DNA of 64,000 nucleotides from Rhizobium sp. BK650 (lineage in GTDB: Bacteria > Pseudomonadota > Alphaproteobacteria > Rhizobiales > Rhizobiaceae): assembly GCF_014195325.1 (NCBI RefSeq), contig NZ_JACIBK010000005.1, positions 124,001-188,000 on the forward strand, read 5' to 3'. The notes beneath the pieces were generated by a model. It worked only from the letters and a program-made list of their open reading frames with translations. It had not been told where the DNA came from and did not search any database. Below, piece after piece: positions 27,628-37,038 of the stretch. Both the position numbers and the translations under genes were made by a program. The stretch's first letter is position 1; each line of letters starts with the position of its first letter.

Positions 27628-28668
27628 TCAGAAGCGATCGACATCCAGGATGGCCTGGGCAAAGGCCTGCGGTGCTTCTTGCGGCAGGTTGTGGCCGATG
27701 CCGCCAGTGATGGTGCGATGCTCATACCTGCCGGTGAACTTCTTGGCATAGGCCGAAGGCTCCGGATGCGGTGCGCCATTGGCATCGCCTTCCATGGTGA
27801 TGGTCGGCACGGTGATAACCGGAAAGGCGGCAAGCTTCTTTTCAAGCTCGTCATATTTTCGTTCGCCGTCCGCAAGGCCAAGCCGCCAGCGGTAATTGTG
27901 AATGGTGATGGCGACATGGTCGGGATTTTCAAAGGCCTTCGCAGTACGATCGAAGGTAGCGTCGTCGAAATTCCATTGCGGCGAAGCAAGCTTCCAGATC
28001 AGTTTTGCGAAGTCATGGCGGTTCGCCTCATAGCCCTCGCGGCCGCGCTCGGTGGCGAAATAAAATTGATACCACCAGGAAAGCTCAGCCTGTGGCGGCA
28101 GCGGCTTTTTGTTCGCCTCTTGACTGCCGATCAGATAGCCGCTGACGGAGACCAGGCCCTTGCAGCGTTCTGGCCAGACAGCCGCCAGAATGTCTGCGGT
28201 GCGGCCGCCCCAATCGTAGCCGCCGATGACGGCGCGCTTAATGTCAAGTGCATCCATGAAGGCGATGATGTCAGTGGCGATAGCGGCCTGCTGACCGTTG
28301 CGTAGCGTGTCGGAGGAGAGGAATTTAGTTGTACCATAGCCGCGCAAGTAGGGGATCAGCACCCGGTAGCCGGCATCAGCAAGCGCAGGCGCCACATCGA
28401 CGAAGCTGTAGATATCGTAAGGCCAGCCATGGAGAAGCAGCACGACCGGACCATTTGCAGGACCGGCTTCAGCGTAGCCGACATCAAGCACGCCGGCCCT
28501 GATCTGCTTTAGGGCGGCAAAGGACGTGTGCGAACCGGCCCTGACCGCAGGCACAGCCTGTGTCGATTGGGCAGCTGCGGCGCTCGTCAGGCCGAATTCG
28601 ACCGCCGCCATGGTCATAGCCGCTACACCAAAAAAGCGGCGACGCTGAAGATTGATTTCGCTGGACAT
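27628..28668 (-). CDS. Tat-exported alpha/beta hydrolase (epoxide hydrolase-like)
   Basis: About 346 residues. A twin-arginine signal, NLQRRRFFGVAAM, directs folded export. The catalytic core has HGWPYDIYSF (oxyanion region), the nucleophile elbow GGYDWGGRT with Asp in place of Ser, and a late ITGGIGHNLPQEAP His. The Asp nucleophile points to epoxide hydrolase or dehalogenase chemistry rather than an esterase. ATG 28668 is preferred because GGAGAG precedes it and the Tat motif then sits at residues 9-12; a frame-open extension upstream adds no signal. Substrate unknown. It lies 114 bases upstream of the two-component genes, same strand. Confidence 0.85.
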   Translation of the reverse strand: MSSEINLQRRRFFGVAAMTMAAVEFGLTSAAAAQSTQAVPAVRAGSHTSFAALKQIRAGVLDVGYAEAGPANGPVVLLLHGWPYDIYSFVDVAPALADAGYRVLIPYLRGYGTTKFLSSDTLRNGQQAAIATDIIAFMDALDIKRAVIGGYDWGGRTADILAAVWPERCKGLVSVSGYLIGSQEANKKPLPPQAELSWWYQFYFATERGREGYEANRHDFAKLIWKLASPQWNFDDATFDRTAKAFENPDHVAITIHNYRWRLGLADGERKYDELEKKLAAFPVITVPTITMEGDANGAPHPEPSAYAKKFTGRYEHRTITGGIGHNLPQEAPQAFAQAILDVDRF

Positions 28669-28805
28669 TCGTTCTCTCCGTTTCGAGTTGATGGCAGGGA
28701 GAAAACAGCCGGCATGTATCCCCGATGTTTCGGCCATCCGCTTCTATTGCATGCGGATGTAGCATCCGGCCTTCCGGATACATTCGGATACAATTGGCTG
28801 CCTTC

Positions 28806-29174
28806 TTAATCGGAAATTCGCGGGATGAGGAAATCGCGCAGCACGACGGCATTGTTGCGCTCATCATCGCGGGCGGCATAAAGCAGGGTGACGGTGCCTT
28901 TCTTTGTGAAATCGAGCACCTGATTTATCTCTTCCTCTTTCTGCTGAAGCTCGGCCCTGTAGCGCTTGCGGAACTCTTCCCAACGCCCCGGTTCATGATT
29001 GAACCAGTGGCGCAGCTCGGTGCTCGGCGCGACATCCTTCAACCAGGCATCGACGGCCGCGCGTTCCTTGCTCAGGCCACGCGGCCAGATCCGATCGACC
29101 AGTAGGCGGATACCGTCCGTATCTGCCTTGGCTGCATAGGCACGCTTTAGCTTTATGGCTCCCGCTTTGACCAT
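28806..29174 (-). CDS. DUF488 family protein
   Basis: 122 residues. The sequence has the DUF488 hallmarks RIWPRGLSKE, a central LRHWFNHEPGRWEEF and the C-terminal LLYAARDDERNNA. ATG 29174 with GGAAG upstream is the natural start; an open frame further upstream has an unrelated, basic translation. Cytoplasmic and of unknown biochemical role, found widely in bacteria. Confidence 0.85.
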   Translation of the reverse strand: MVKAGAIKLKRAYAAKADTDGIRLLVDRIWPRGLSKERAAVDAWLKDVAPSTELRHWFNHEPGRWEEFRKRYRAELQQKEEEINQVLDFTKKGTVTLLYAARDDERNNAVVLRDFLIPRISD

Positions 29175-29395
29175 TTTTACTTCCTTCGTGGCTGACCGAC
29201 GCCAGGTAGAGCGACGGAGAGAAGATAGCGCAGCCACGATGAGCGCGCTTCCTATGACTTCGGTACATCTTCCTACACTTCGGTACATATTGCCGCGAAC
29301 CCCGACACATAGGAGATACATGGCCGCAACAGATTAGCGCCGTTGCTGGTCGAGCCGCATCGCCGTCCAGAACCCAACAGGTTTCAGAGGAAACG

Positions 29396-31174
29396 ATGAT
29401 GACGCTTCTTATCATTGCCTATCTCGGAGGGGCGCTGACCATTTTCAGTCCCTGTATCCTTCCCATCCTCCCTTTCGTCTTCGCCCGCGCCGGACAACCC
29501 TTCGTGCGCAGCACGCTGCCGATGCTGATCGGCATGGCCGCCACATTCGCGTTGGTGGCCACACTTGCGGCCATTGGCGGCAGCTGGGCGATCAACGCCA
29601 ATGAATACGGCCGCCTTGCAGCTCTCACCCTGCTTGCCGTCTTCGGCGTCAGCCTGATTTCGCCGCATATCGCAAGCTTCATCACCCAGCCTGTTGTCGA
29701 TTTCGGCAATCGACTGCTGAACGCTTCCGGCAAGACCGGTTCTGCGCCGACAGCGGCTAGCGCGCTCATTTTGGGGGTGGCGACAGGCCTGCTCTGGGCA
29801 CCCTGCGCCGGGCCGATCCTGGGTCTGGTCCTGACCGGTGCAGCTCTCCAGGGCGCCAGCCTGCAGACGACCCTTCTGCTGCTTGCCTATGCTGCGGGCA
29901 CCGCCACCTCGCTCGCAGTAGCGCTTTCCGTCGGGGGAAAGATCTTTGCCGGCATGAAGAAGTCGCTGGGCATCAGCGAGCGCATTCGCCAGGGGCTGGG
30001 GATTGCGGTGATTGCCGGTGTCGCCGTCATTGCATTTGGTCTCGACACCGGCCTGCTCTCGCAACTTTCCTATGCCAGCACGTCTTCCTTCGAACAGGCC
30101 GTACTCGACAAACTGAAAGTGCAGCCGGCCGATGGCGCATCGTCTGTGGTTGCAAGCAACGACAAGACGATCGGCCTTGCCGATACCAAGAAGCCTTTCC
30201 GTAGTGATCTACCCGTCGAAGGCCGTGCGCCGCCGCTCGACGGCGCGGTCGAATGGCTGAACTCGCCGCCACTGACCATGGAACAGCTCCGCGGTAAGGT
30301 CGTGCTCGTTGATTTCTGGACCTATTCCTGCATCAACTGCATTCGCACTATCCCCTACGTCCGCGCCTGGGCTGACAAATACAAGGACCAGGGTCTGGTT
30401 GTGATTGGCGTGCATGCCCCGGAATTCGCCTTCGAAAAGAAGATCGATAATGTCAAAAAGGCCATTGGCGATTTCAAGATCGACTATCCGGTTGCAATCG
30501 ACAACGATTACAAGATCTGGCGTGCCTTCGATAACAGCTACTGGCCGGCCCATTATCTGATCGATGCCAAGGGCCAGATCCGCGAGCATCAATTCGGCGA
30601 AGGCAACTATCGCCAGACCGAACAGGCAATCCAGGACCTGTTGCACGAAGCCGGCAGCGAGATGGCTGACAGCGCACCGGTGACACCGGATGCAAAGGGC
30701 GCGGAAGCAAGCCCCGACCTGAAAGACATCCGCTCTGGTGAAACCTATATCGGCTATCAGCAGGCCACCAGTTTCGCCTCCAACGAAAGCATGCGCGCCG
30801 ATGCCTCCAGCGACTATTCGGTCAGACAGCCCGGTCTCAACCAATGGGGTCTTTCAGGCAAATGGACCGTCGGCGCTGAAGAGGCGACACTCGATCAACC
30901 GGGCGGCAGCATCGCCTACCGCTTCAGCGCCCGTGACCTGCATCTCGTGCTCGGCACCGACACTGACGGCAAGCCCGTTCGCTTCCAGGTGACGATCGAC
31001 GGCAAGGCGCCGGGTGCTGACCACGGCAGCGACGTCGACGCTGATGGAAACGGCACGGTGGCTTCGACGAAGCTCTACCAGCTGGTGCGCCAGTCCGGCG
31101 CGGTGGAGGCACGCACGTTCGAGATTCGCTTCCTCGATCCCGGCGTCCAGGCCTACGCCTTCACCTTCGGCTGA
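29396..31174 (+). CDS. dipZ: DipZ-like fusion of CcdA membrane domain and thioredoxin domain
   Basis: 592 residues. The N-terminal third is a six-segment CcdA/DsbD-type transmembrane domain with one cysteine in SPCILPILPF and another in APCAGPILG. These shuttle reducing power across the membrane. The middle is a TlpA/thioredoxin domain with the redox pair in SCINCIRTIPYVRAW. The C-terminal 130 residues form the beta-sandwich domain typical of DipZ (RFSARDLHLVLGTD). It probably reduces periplasmic disulfides, for cytochrome maturation or oxidative repair. It lies upstream of an exported hydrolase gene (42 bases away), likely an operon. ATG at 29396 or 29399. Confidence 0.92.
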   Translation: MMTLLIIAYLGGALTIFSPCILPILPFVFARAGQPFVRSTLPMLIGMAATFALVATLAAIGGSWAINANEYGRLAALTLLAVFGVSLISPHIASFITQPVVDFGNRLLNASGKTGSAPTAASALILGVATGLLWAPCAGPILGLVLTGAALQGASLQTTLLLLAYAAGTATSLAVALSVGGKIFAGMKKSLGISERIRQGLGIAVIAGVAVIAFGLDTGLLSQLSYASTSSFEQAVLDKLKVQPADGASSVVASNDKTIGLADTKKPFRSDLPVEGRAPPLDGAVEWLNSPPLTMEQLRGKVVLVDFWTYSCINCIRTIPYVRAWADKYKDQGLVVIGVHAPEFAFEKKIDNVKKAIGDFKIDYPVAIDNDYKIWRAFDNSYWPAHYLIDAKGQIREHQFGEGNYRQTEQAIQDLLHEAGSEMADSAPVTPDAKGAEASPDLKDIRSGETYIGYQQATSFASNESMRADASSDYSVRQPGLNQWGLSGKWTVGAEEATLDQPGGSIAYRFSARDLHLVLGTDTDGKPVRFQVTIDGKAPGADHGSDVDADGNGTVASTKLYQLVRQSGAVEARTFEIRFLDPGVQAYAFTFG

Positions 31175-31215
31175 ACTTCCTCTCTCATCCAACCCAAACG
31201 ACAGGAGCAACCACC

Positions 31216-31974
31216 ATGAAACGCAGCTATCTTTCTACTCTCGCGCTTGCCTTCGCCACCAGCGTCATCGCCTTCGCAGCCCAGGCAGCAGAGGTCAAAA
31301 ATATCGTCATCGTTCACGGCGCTCTCGCCGATGGCTCCGGCTGGCGCCAGGCAACCGAAATTCTCGAAAAGCGCGGCTTCAATGTCACTATTGTCCAGGA
31401 GCCGATCACCTCGCTTGCAGACGATGTTGCCGCCACAAGGCGGGTGCTGGACCTGCAGGACGGCCCAACCCTGCTCGTCGGCCACAGCTATGGCGGCATG
31501 GTCATCACCGAAGCCGGCAACAGCCCCAATGTCGCGGGCCTGGTCTATGTCGCGGCCTTTCAGCCAGACAAAGGCGAAAGCCTCATCAGCCTGGCGAGTT
31601 CAAAACCGGCCGGCGGCATGAACATCCGCGAGACGAAGGACGGAAAATATCTCTATCTCGATCCGGCCGCATTTGCGAACGACTTCGCCGCCGATCTGCC
31701 GAAGGACGAGGCCGCATTCCTCGCAAAATCACAGGTCTTCGCCTCCAAGGAGGCTTTCTCGGCCAAGGTTGGCGATCCAGCCTGGAAGACCAAGAAGAGC
31801 TGGACGGTTGTCGCCACCGAAGACCGCTCGATCAATCCCGACCTCGAGCGGGACATGGCAAAGCGAGCCGGAAGCACCGTGACGGAGATCAAGGCAAGCC
31901 ACGCCGTCTTCGCCTCTCAACCGGAGAAGGTTGCCGACGTGATCGCGAAGGCTGCCGCGGCAGCCGGCAGATAA
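31216..31974 (+). CDS. Exported alpha/beta hydrolase
   Basis: 252 residues with a Sec signal peptide (about 1-24, ending IAFAAQA). The alpha/beta hydrolase core shows HGALADGSGW, the Ser nucleophile elbow VGHSYGGM and the final His in ASHAVFASQP. It resembles the EstC/RsbQ-like small esterase group. ATG 31216 follows ACAGGAGCAACCACC. Probably co-transcribed with the DipZ-like gene. Natural substrate unknown. Confidence 0.88.
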   Translation: MKRSYLSTLALAFATSVIAFAAQAAEVKNIVIVHGALADGSGWRQATEILEKRGFNVTIVQEPITSLADDVAATRRVLDLQDGPTLLVGHSYGGMVITEAGNSPNVAGLVYVAAFQPDKGESLISLASSKPAGGMNIRETKDGKYLYLDPAAFANDFAADLPKDEAAFLAKSQVFASKEAFSAKVGDPAWKTKKSWTVVATEDRSINPDLERDMAKRAGSTVTEIKASHAVFASQPEKVADVIAKAAAAAGR

Positions 31975-31995
31975 TCGGATCAAAAGCACCAACCG

Positions 31996-32021
31996 GAGCC
32001 GGTGGATTATTCCGCCGGCTC
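31996..32021. terminator. Hairpin between convergent genes
   Basis: Bases 31996-32006 and 32011-32021 form an 11-bp stem (GAGCCGGTGGA against TCCGCCGGCTC, one T-G wobble) with a TTAT loop. It lies 22 bases after the hydrolase stop, between it and the convergent permease gene stop at 32075. A short T-rich tail follows on the plus strand. Confidence 0.65.
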
Positions 32022-32074
32022 ATTTCCCTTCAACGTACCGTCATCGCCTGCATGAGCCGAAATACTGAGTTTCG

Positions 32075-33058
32075 TCACAAGACCTTCTGCCGCCCGTAAA
32101 GCAGCAGCATGCCGATGATGACGGCGCCGTAAATGAGCTGGCGACCGGCCTCTTCGATCTGCATGACCGAGAGGATCGATTGCAGCAGGGTGATCAGGAT
32201 GACGCCGGCGACAGTTCCGAGATAGGAGCCCTTGCCACCGAGCACGTGCGTACCGCCAAGCACCACGGCAGCAATCGACGGCAGAAGATAGGCGTCACCC
32301 ATGGACTGGGACGCTTTCGAAGCATAACCGGCGAGAAGCACGCCGCCGAGTGCGCTGAGGCCGCCCGAAATAATGAAGGCGACAAGCGTAATCCTGCGCG
32401 TATTGATGCCGGACATGTAGGCGGCACGTTCGCGGTTGCCGATCGCATAGAGCGACCGGCCGAAGGTCGTGCGTGTCAGCAGGAAGACGGCGAGCAAGCC
32501 GACGGCGAGCCAGACGAGAACACCGTTCGGAAGTCCGGGAATGGCATAACCGGTTGCCAGGAAGCGCATGGCGGCAGAAGCCGAATCCTGCGGCGAGAAA
32601 CCACCGGTATAGACGACCATCAACCCTTGCGCGACGGCATTGGTTGCAAGCGTGATGATCATCGAGGGAATGCGCAGATAGGCGACAGCGATGCCGTTGA
32701 CGAGACCGATCGCAGCCCCGCAGAAAATGCCGAAGGGAATTGCCAGAACCGCGCCCGTCGTTCCGTAAGCAGTGGCGGCGCAAGCCATCATCGCCCCTGT
32801 CGTCACAACCCAGGGCACCGACAGGTCGATCTGACCAAGCAGGATGACCGCCATCATGCCGGTTGCGATGACGCCAAGGAAGGAGGCCACTTTCAACTGC
32901 TGCAGCAGATAGTCGGGCGACAGGAAATTGGAGGAATAGAGCGAGCCACCGAGGAGCAGCAGGACGATACAGCCAAAGGCAATTGCCACAGCCGGATCGA
33001 CGCCGCGCAGCCGGGCGGGCATAGGAATTTGCCGCATTGCGGAAGCACCCTCGCTCAT
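32075..33058 (-). CDS. Sugar ABC transporter permease, RbsC-type
   Basis: 327 residues of the ribose/galactofuranose-type permease family with about nine to ten hydrophobic segments. A GNRERAAYMSGIN loop and VVLGGTHVLGGKGSYLGT near the C-terminus are family hallmarks. ATG 33058 overlaps the stop of the previous permease gene as ATGA. Together with the gene at 33055 it forms a two-permease system, as in YtfT/YjfF-type importers. The sugar is not known. Confidence 0.92.
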   Translation of the reverse strand: MSEGASAMRQIPMPARLRGVDPAVAIAFGCIVLLLLGGSLYSSNFLSPDYLLQQLKVASFLGVIATGMMAVILLGQIDLSVPWVVTTGAMMACAATAYGTTGAVLAIPFGIFCGAAIGLVNGIAVAYLRIPSMIITLATNAVAQGLMVVYTGGFSPQDSASAAMRFLATGYAIPGLPNGVLVWLAVGLLAVFLLTRTTFGRSLYAIGNRERAAYMSGINTRRITLVAFIISGGLSALGGVLLAGYASKASQSMGDAYLLPSIAAVVLGGTHVLGGKGSYLGTVAGVILITLLQSILSVMQIEEAGRQLIYGAVIIGMLLLYGRQKVL

Positions 33059-34050
33059 TGGAACCACTCCAGACGATTACGAACACGCGACAGGCCGATG
33101 CAGCCGATACTGACTGCAAGCATCAGCACCACGCCCTGAAAGAGCGGCTGCCAGAGCGGGTCGAGATCGAAGACGAACAATAAGTCGCCGATGGTGCGAA
33201 AGGCCAGAGCGCCGAAGACGGCACCGACGGCGCTTCCTTTCCCGCCCGCAAGCGAGACACCGCCGAGCACGACTGCTGCGATCGAATAGAGCGTATAGGC
33301 GTTGCCGCTCGCAAGGGCCGCTTCGCCCGTATACGAGAAAAAGGTCAGATAGAGCCCGCCGATCGAAGAAAGTAGGCCTGCCAGCGCGTAAGCCGCAAGC
33401 TTTGCCCGCTTCACCGGCATCGCCGACATATAGGCGGCGTTTTCCGCCGATCCGATCGCATAGGCAGCGCGCCCGAACACCGAACGGCTAAAGGGCATCC
33501 AGATCAGGAGAATGACAAGCGCGAGAACGACAAGGCTTGCAGGGATGACGCCAAAGAGCTTTGAGGTAAAGGCATCGGCAAGGTCTTCATTGACCGAGCC
33601 GCCGGGTGTGGGCCGCAACAGTAGCGCCAGTCCGTAAAAGACCGCGCTGGTCGCGATTGTGGTGACGATCGGCTGCAACCGCCCGAAGATGATGACCAGC
33701 CCATTGAGCAGGCCGCAGGCAAGCCCCGTCAGGAGCACGGCTGCGACACCCAGCGCTGTCTGTAGCGGCGTGCCGACCACGAGCCATGATGCCAGGCAGT
33801 TGCACAGGATGAGGATCATGCCGACAGAAAGATCGATGCCAGCCGTGATGACGACGAAACATTGCGCCATTGCCACGAAAGCCAGCAGCGTTGCCTTGTT
33901 GGCGGCAGTCTGCACCACGTTGGGCGTGAAGCCGGCGGGATGGTTCGAAACATAGATGATAAACATGAGAATAAAGAGCAGCGCTGCGAAAAGCGTGCCC
34001 TTCTGCTGAACGTACCAGTAGCGCCATTCGCCGGTCGGCTGCCTGCTCAT
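33055..34050 (-). CDS. Sugar ABC transporter permease, RbsC-type
   Basis: 331 residues with the same architecture as the following gene: GIDLSVGMILILCNC at TM3, SAENAAYMSAMPV in a cytoplasmic loop and AVVLGGVSLAGGKGSAVGA near the C-terminus. It overlaps both neighbours by four bases, so the ATPase and the two permeases are translationally coupled. The two permeases probably form a heterodimer. Confidence 0.92.
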   Translation of the reverse strand: MSRQPTGEWRYWYVQQKGTLFAALLFILMFIIYVSNHPAGFTPNVVQTAANKATLLAFVAMAQCFVVITAGIDLSVGMILILCNCLASWLVVGTPLQTALGVAAVLLTGLACGLLNGLVIIFGRLQPIVTTIATSAVFYGLALLLRPTPGGSVNEDLADAFTSKLFGVIPASLVVLALVILLIWMPFSRSVFGRAAYAIGSAENAAYMSAMPVKRAKLAAYALAGLLSSIGGLYLTFFSYTGEAALASGNAYTLYSIAAVVLGGVSLAGGKGSAVGAVFGALAFRTIGDLLFVFDLDPLWQPLFQGVVLMLAVSIGCIGLSRVRNRLEWFQ

Positions 34051-35585
34051 TGGGCCATCCTTTTCTGCGCCTCGCCCGCGTTGATATTAAGCGCGGCACT
34101 CACCAATTCGCGTTCGTTGATCTCGTCGCCCTCTAGGACGCGGATAATGCTGCCATCATACATGACGAGCACACGGTCACAGCAACCGACCAGTTCGTCA
34201 TAGTCGGTCGAATAGAAGATGATGGCTGCACCCGCATCGGCGAGCTTGCGCAACAGGGCATATATTTCCTGCTTGGTGCCGACATCGATGCCACGGGTCG
34301 GATCATTAAGAAGGATGATGCGCGGCCTGTTCATCAGCCATTTGGCGATCACTACCTTTTGCTGGTTGCCGCCGGACAGAGACGCGACCGGCATGTCGAT
34401 CGTCGCGGCCTTGATCGCCAGGAGATTCAGGAGCTCGTCGATCTCCCTGATCTCGGCAGCGCGGTCGATCACGCCGTTGCGCGAAACGCGATCAAGCGCT
34501 GCGATCGACAGGTTCTCGCGCACAGTCATCGGCAGCATGAGCCCTTCCGTCTTGCGATCTTCCGGGATCAGCGCCATGGAGATATTACCCGATTTCGCCG
34601 CGCCCGGGCTCTTCAATCTTACCGGTTTGCCATCGACCGCCACCTCGCCTTTCAGGTCGCGCAGCACGCCGAACAGCGCCAGCAGCAATTCACGCTGCCC
34701 CTGCCCGTCCAGCCCGCCAAAACCGATGATCTCGCCGGGGCGTACATCGAAATTGATCCCGGAAAGCCGATCTCCCCAGGAGAGGCCGCGGCAGGACAGA
34801 ACCGGTACGTCTGCCGTCGGCCGCCGCGGCTTTGGCGGAAAGACGTTGGAATATTCGCGGCCGATCATCAGCTCTACCACCTGCTGGTCGGACTTGGTGC
34901 CGGCGGGATAGGATTCGATGCTGCGGCCGTTTCTGAAGACCGTGCAGTCATCGGCGAGTTCTGCAATCTCATGCATGCGATGCGAAATATAAATCAGCGC
35001 CATGCCCTCGGCCCGAAGCTGCTTTAGCACGCCGAAGACCTTCTCGACATCGGACTGGGTCAGGGCTGAGGTCGCCTCATCGAGGATCATCAGCCGCGGC
35101 TTGCGGGCAAGCGCCTTGGCGATCTCCACCATTTGGCGGCGCGAAAGCGGCAGATCCTTCACGAGAGAAGAGGGATGAATATCGGCAGCACCGGCGCGGG
35201 CAAGTGCCTCCTCAGCGATCGTGCGCTGCCTGTGACGGTCGATCATGCCAAAACGCAGCGGCGGATTGCTGATGACGATGTTGTCGGCCACCGAAAGATC
35301 CGGAATGAGCGACAATTCCTGGAAAACACAGACTATACCAGCGGCATTAGCGGCAGCCGGCGAGGCAAAGGAGACTTCCTTGCCGTCGAGCAGCATGCGT
35401 CCCTCATCAGGCGCCACAACACCGGCCATGATCTTGATGAGCGTCGATTTGCCAGCGCCGTTTTCGCCAAGCACGGCGTGGATCGCGCCGGCGCGCACGG
35501 CGATATTGGCTTCCTTCAGCGCGATCGCGCCGCCATAGCGTTTCGATATGCCTTCCAGGCGCAGAAGCGGTTCGGAAAGGATCAT
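34047..35585 (-). CDS. Sugar ABC transporter ATP-binding protein, RbsA/MglA-type
   Basis: About 512 residues with two nucleotide-binding halves. The first has Walker A GENGAGKSTL, signature LPLSRRQMVEIAKAL and Walker B RLMILDEATSAL. The second has a degenerate Walker A region (GGLDGQGQRELL), as usual for this family, then signature LSGGNQQKVVIAKWL and IILLNDPTRGIDVG. ATG 35585 is chosen over an ATG at 35600 because GGAGG lies eight bases upstream of it. Energises the sugar importer of the 32.0-36.8 kb operon. Confidence 0.93.
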   Translation of the reverse strand: MILSEPLLRLEGISKRYGGAIALKEANIAVRAGAIHAVLGENGAGKSTLIKIMAGVVAPDEGRMLLDGKEVSFASPAAANAAGIVCVFQELSLIPDLSVADNIVISNPPLRFGMIDRHRQRTIAEEALARAGAADIHPSSLVKDLPLSRRQMVEIAKALARKPRLMILDEATSALTQSDVEKVFGVLKQLRAEGMALIYISHRMHEIAELADDCTVFRNGRSIESYPAGTKSDQQVVELMIGREYSNVFPPKPRRPTADVPVLSCRGLSWGDRLSGINFDVRPGEIIGFGGLDGQGQRELLLALFGVLRDLKGEVAVDGKPVRLKSPGAAKSGNISMALIPEDRKTEGLMLPMTVRENLSIAALDRVSRNGVIDRAAEIREIDELLNLLAIKAATIDMPVASLSGGNQQKVVIAKWLMNRPRIILLNDPTRGIDVGTKQEIYALLRKLADAGAAIIFYSTDYDELVGCCDRVLVMYDGSIIRVLEGDEINERELVSAALNINAGEAQKRMAQ

Positions 35586-35663
35586 GCATCCAGCCTCCAT
35601 TCGGTCGCGTCGAGATCGAGACTGCGGGCGCGAACGCCCGCAATCGGGTCCGGATGGTGGCTC

Positions 35664-36803
35664 TTACTGGTTTTCCTTTGTCTGCCCCATGATTTCCTGT
35701 GCGGAGAAGTTGATGCCGCAGGTCGGGAAGGAATTGCCGACGAAAAAGTTATCGGATTCCTTGGGGTAGTAGTCCTCGCCTTCCTTGAAATCGGGATCGG
35801 TAACGAGTGCCGTCGGCAGCTTGACGGCCTGAGGAACGACCTGACCTTCGAGAGCTGCGATGGCAGTCTTGATGGCAACAGCAACCTGCGCCGGGCCGGT
35901 GCCGGCCGACGCGCATTTCAGACCGTCGGCCGCATGGGCGGCGCAGAATTTGCGGAAGCCGTTCTCCGTCTCACCGCCGAAGGGCACGAAGGGATGCTTC
36001 GCATCGATCATCGCCTGCACGACGCCGGTGTCACCGCCCTGCGCGGTGATGCCGTCAAACGGCCCGTTGGTGGCGATTGCATCGGCCGTTGCCTTCTGCG
36101 CTACACCATCATCCCACTTTCCGACGACTTCGGTGACGGTGAACTTCTTGCCGGAAGCATCCAGAGCCTCATGAATCCCCGTATGACGATCGGTATCGAC
36201 GGAGGTGCCGGCAACGCCGCGCACTTCCAGGATTTTGCCACCCTGCGGCAGGTGTTTCACCAGCCAATTGGCCCAGATGACGCCAAGGCCTTTCTGGTCG
36301 ACGTTGACGTTGATCGCATCCTTGGTGTCGAGGATATTGTCGAAGGCGACGAGAACGACGCCGGCTTCCTTTGCGCGCTTGATGACCGGACCGAAGGCCG
36401 TCGGGTTCTGGGCGTTGACGACGATGGCATCATAGCCGGCGTCAATGAAGTTATTGATCGCAGAAATCTGTGCCGGCACGTCCTCGCCGGTCGATACGAC
36501 CTTGAATTCTTTCAGCTTGGCGGCAACATCCGGCTGCGCAGCATAGGCCTTTGCCGTCTGCACCATCTGGATACGCCAGGTATTGGCGATATAACCGTTG
36601 GCAAGCGCGATGCGGTAAGGACCTTCCTTCTTCGGATATTGAAGGAACTGGGTTTCGGCCGACCACGGAACCATACAATTCGGATCGGCGGCGGGGCCGG
36701 ACACGACCTTTGGCGCCGCCATGGCCGTACCGCAGAGCAGAACAAACGCCGACGCCGAAAACGCGCCGACACGGGTCATCTTCGCTTTCTTCACCTTGAG
36801 CAT
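35664..36803 (-). CDS. Sugar ABC transporter substrate-binding protein (type 1 periplasmic fold)
   Basis: 379 residues with a signal peptide ending about residue 29 (FVLLCGTAMA). The mature protein has the LacI/RbsB-like two-lobe pattern: YRIALANGYIANTWRIQM, DAGYDAIVVNAQNPTAF, GVVLVAFDNILD. Several cysteines late in the sequence (FRKFCAAHAADGLKCASA) are unusual for this family and could form a periplasmic disulfide. First gene of the operon ATPase-permease-permease and divergent from a LacI regulator with two palindromic operators between. Substrate unknown. Confidence 0.92.
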   Translation of the reverse strand: MLKVKKAKMTRVGAFSASAFVLLCGTAMAAPKVVSGPAADPNCMVPWSAETQFLQYPKKEGPYRIALANGYIANTWRIQMVQTAKAYAAQPDVAAKLKEFKVVSTGEDVPAQISAINNFIDAGYDAIVVNAQNPTAFGPVIKRAKEAGVVLVAFDNILDTKDAINVNVDQKGLGVIWANWLVKHLPQGGKILEVRGVAGTSVDTDRHTGIHEALDASGKKFTVTEVVGKWDDGVAQKATADAIATNGPFDGITAQGGDTGVVQAMIDAKHPFVPFGGETENGFRKFCAAHAADGLKCASAGTGPAQVAVAIKTAIAALEGQVVPQAVKLPTALVTDPDFKEGEDYYPKESDNFFVGNSFPTCGINFSAQEIMGQTKENQ

Positions 36804-36916
36804 TGAATATCTCCTCCTCAGGCGGACTAAGGCCGCCCCTCTTTAAAATTTTCTTGGCATGTTGATTCCGGAAGGCTCCATCCCAACCTTTCCGGCGCAA
36901 TTTCAACGTAACACAG

Positions 36917-36955
36917 TTGACAGCGCTGTCAAATCGGTTTTGCTAGCGCTGTCAA
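36917..36955. promoter_or_regulatory. Two LacI-type palindromic operators
   Basis: TTGACAGCGCTGTCAA at 36917-36932 is a perfect 16-bp palindrome. TTGCTAGCGCTGTCAA at 36940-36955 repeats it with two mismatches in one half. The centres are 23 bp apart. Both have the central CG expected for LacI-family sites and lie between the binding-protein gene (start 36803, minus) and the regulator gene (start 37039, plus). They are therefore the probable sites through which the regulator controls the transporter and itself. Confidence 0.8.
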
Positions 36956-37038
36956 CTACAATGGTCACAGGAAAGTATTTCGCAATTGCGAGAGAGATTA
37001 CGAATATTCATGGTCTTAATGTATAGAGTGAGACGGAC

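Noticed and set aside
35133..36806. 557-codon plus-strand frame across the ATPase and binding-protein genes
   Set aside because: Antisense shadow of two well-supported transporter genes.
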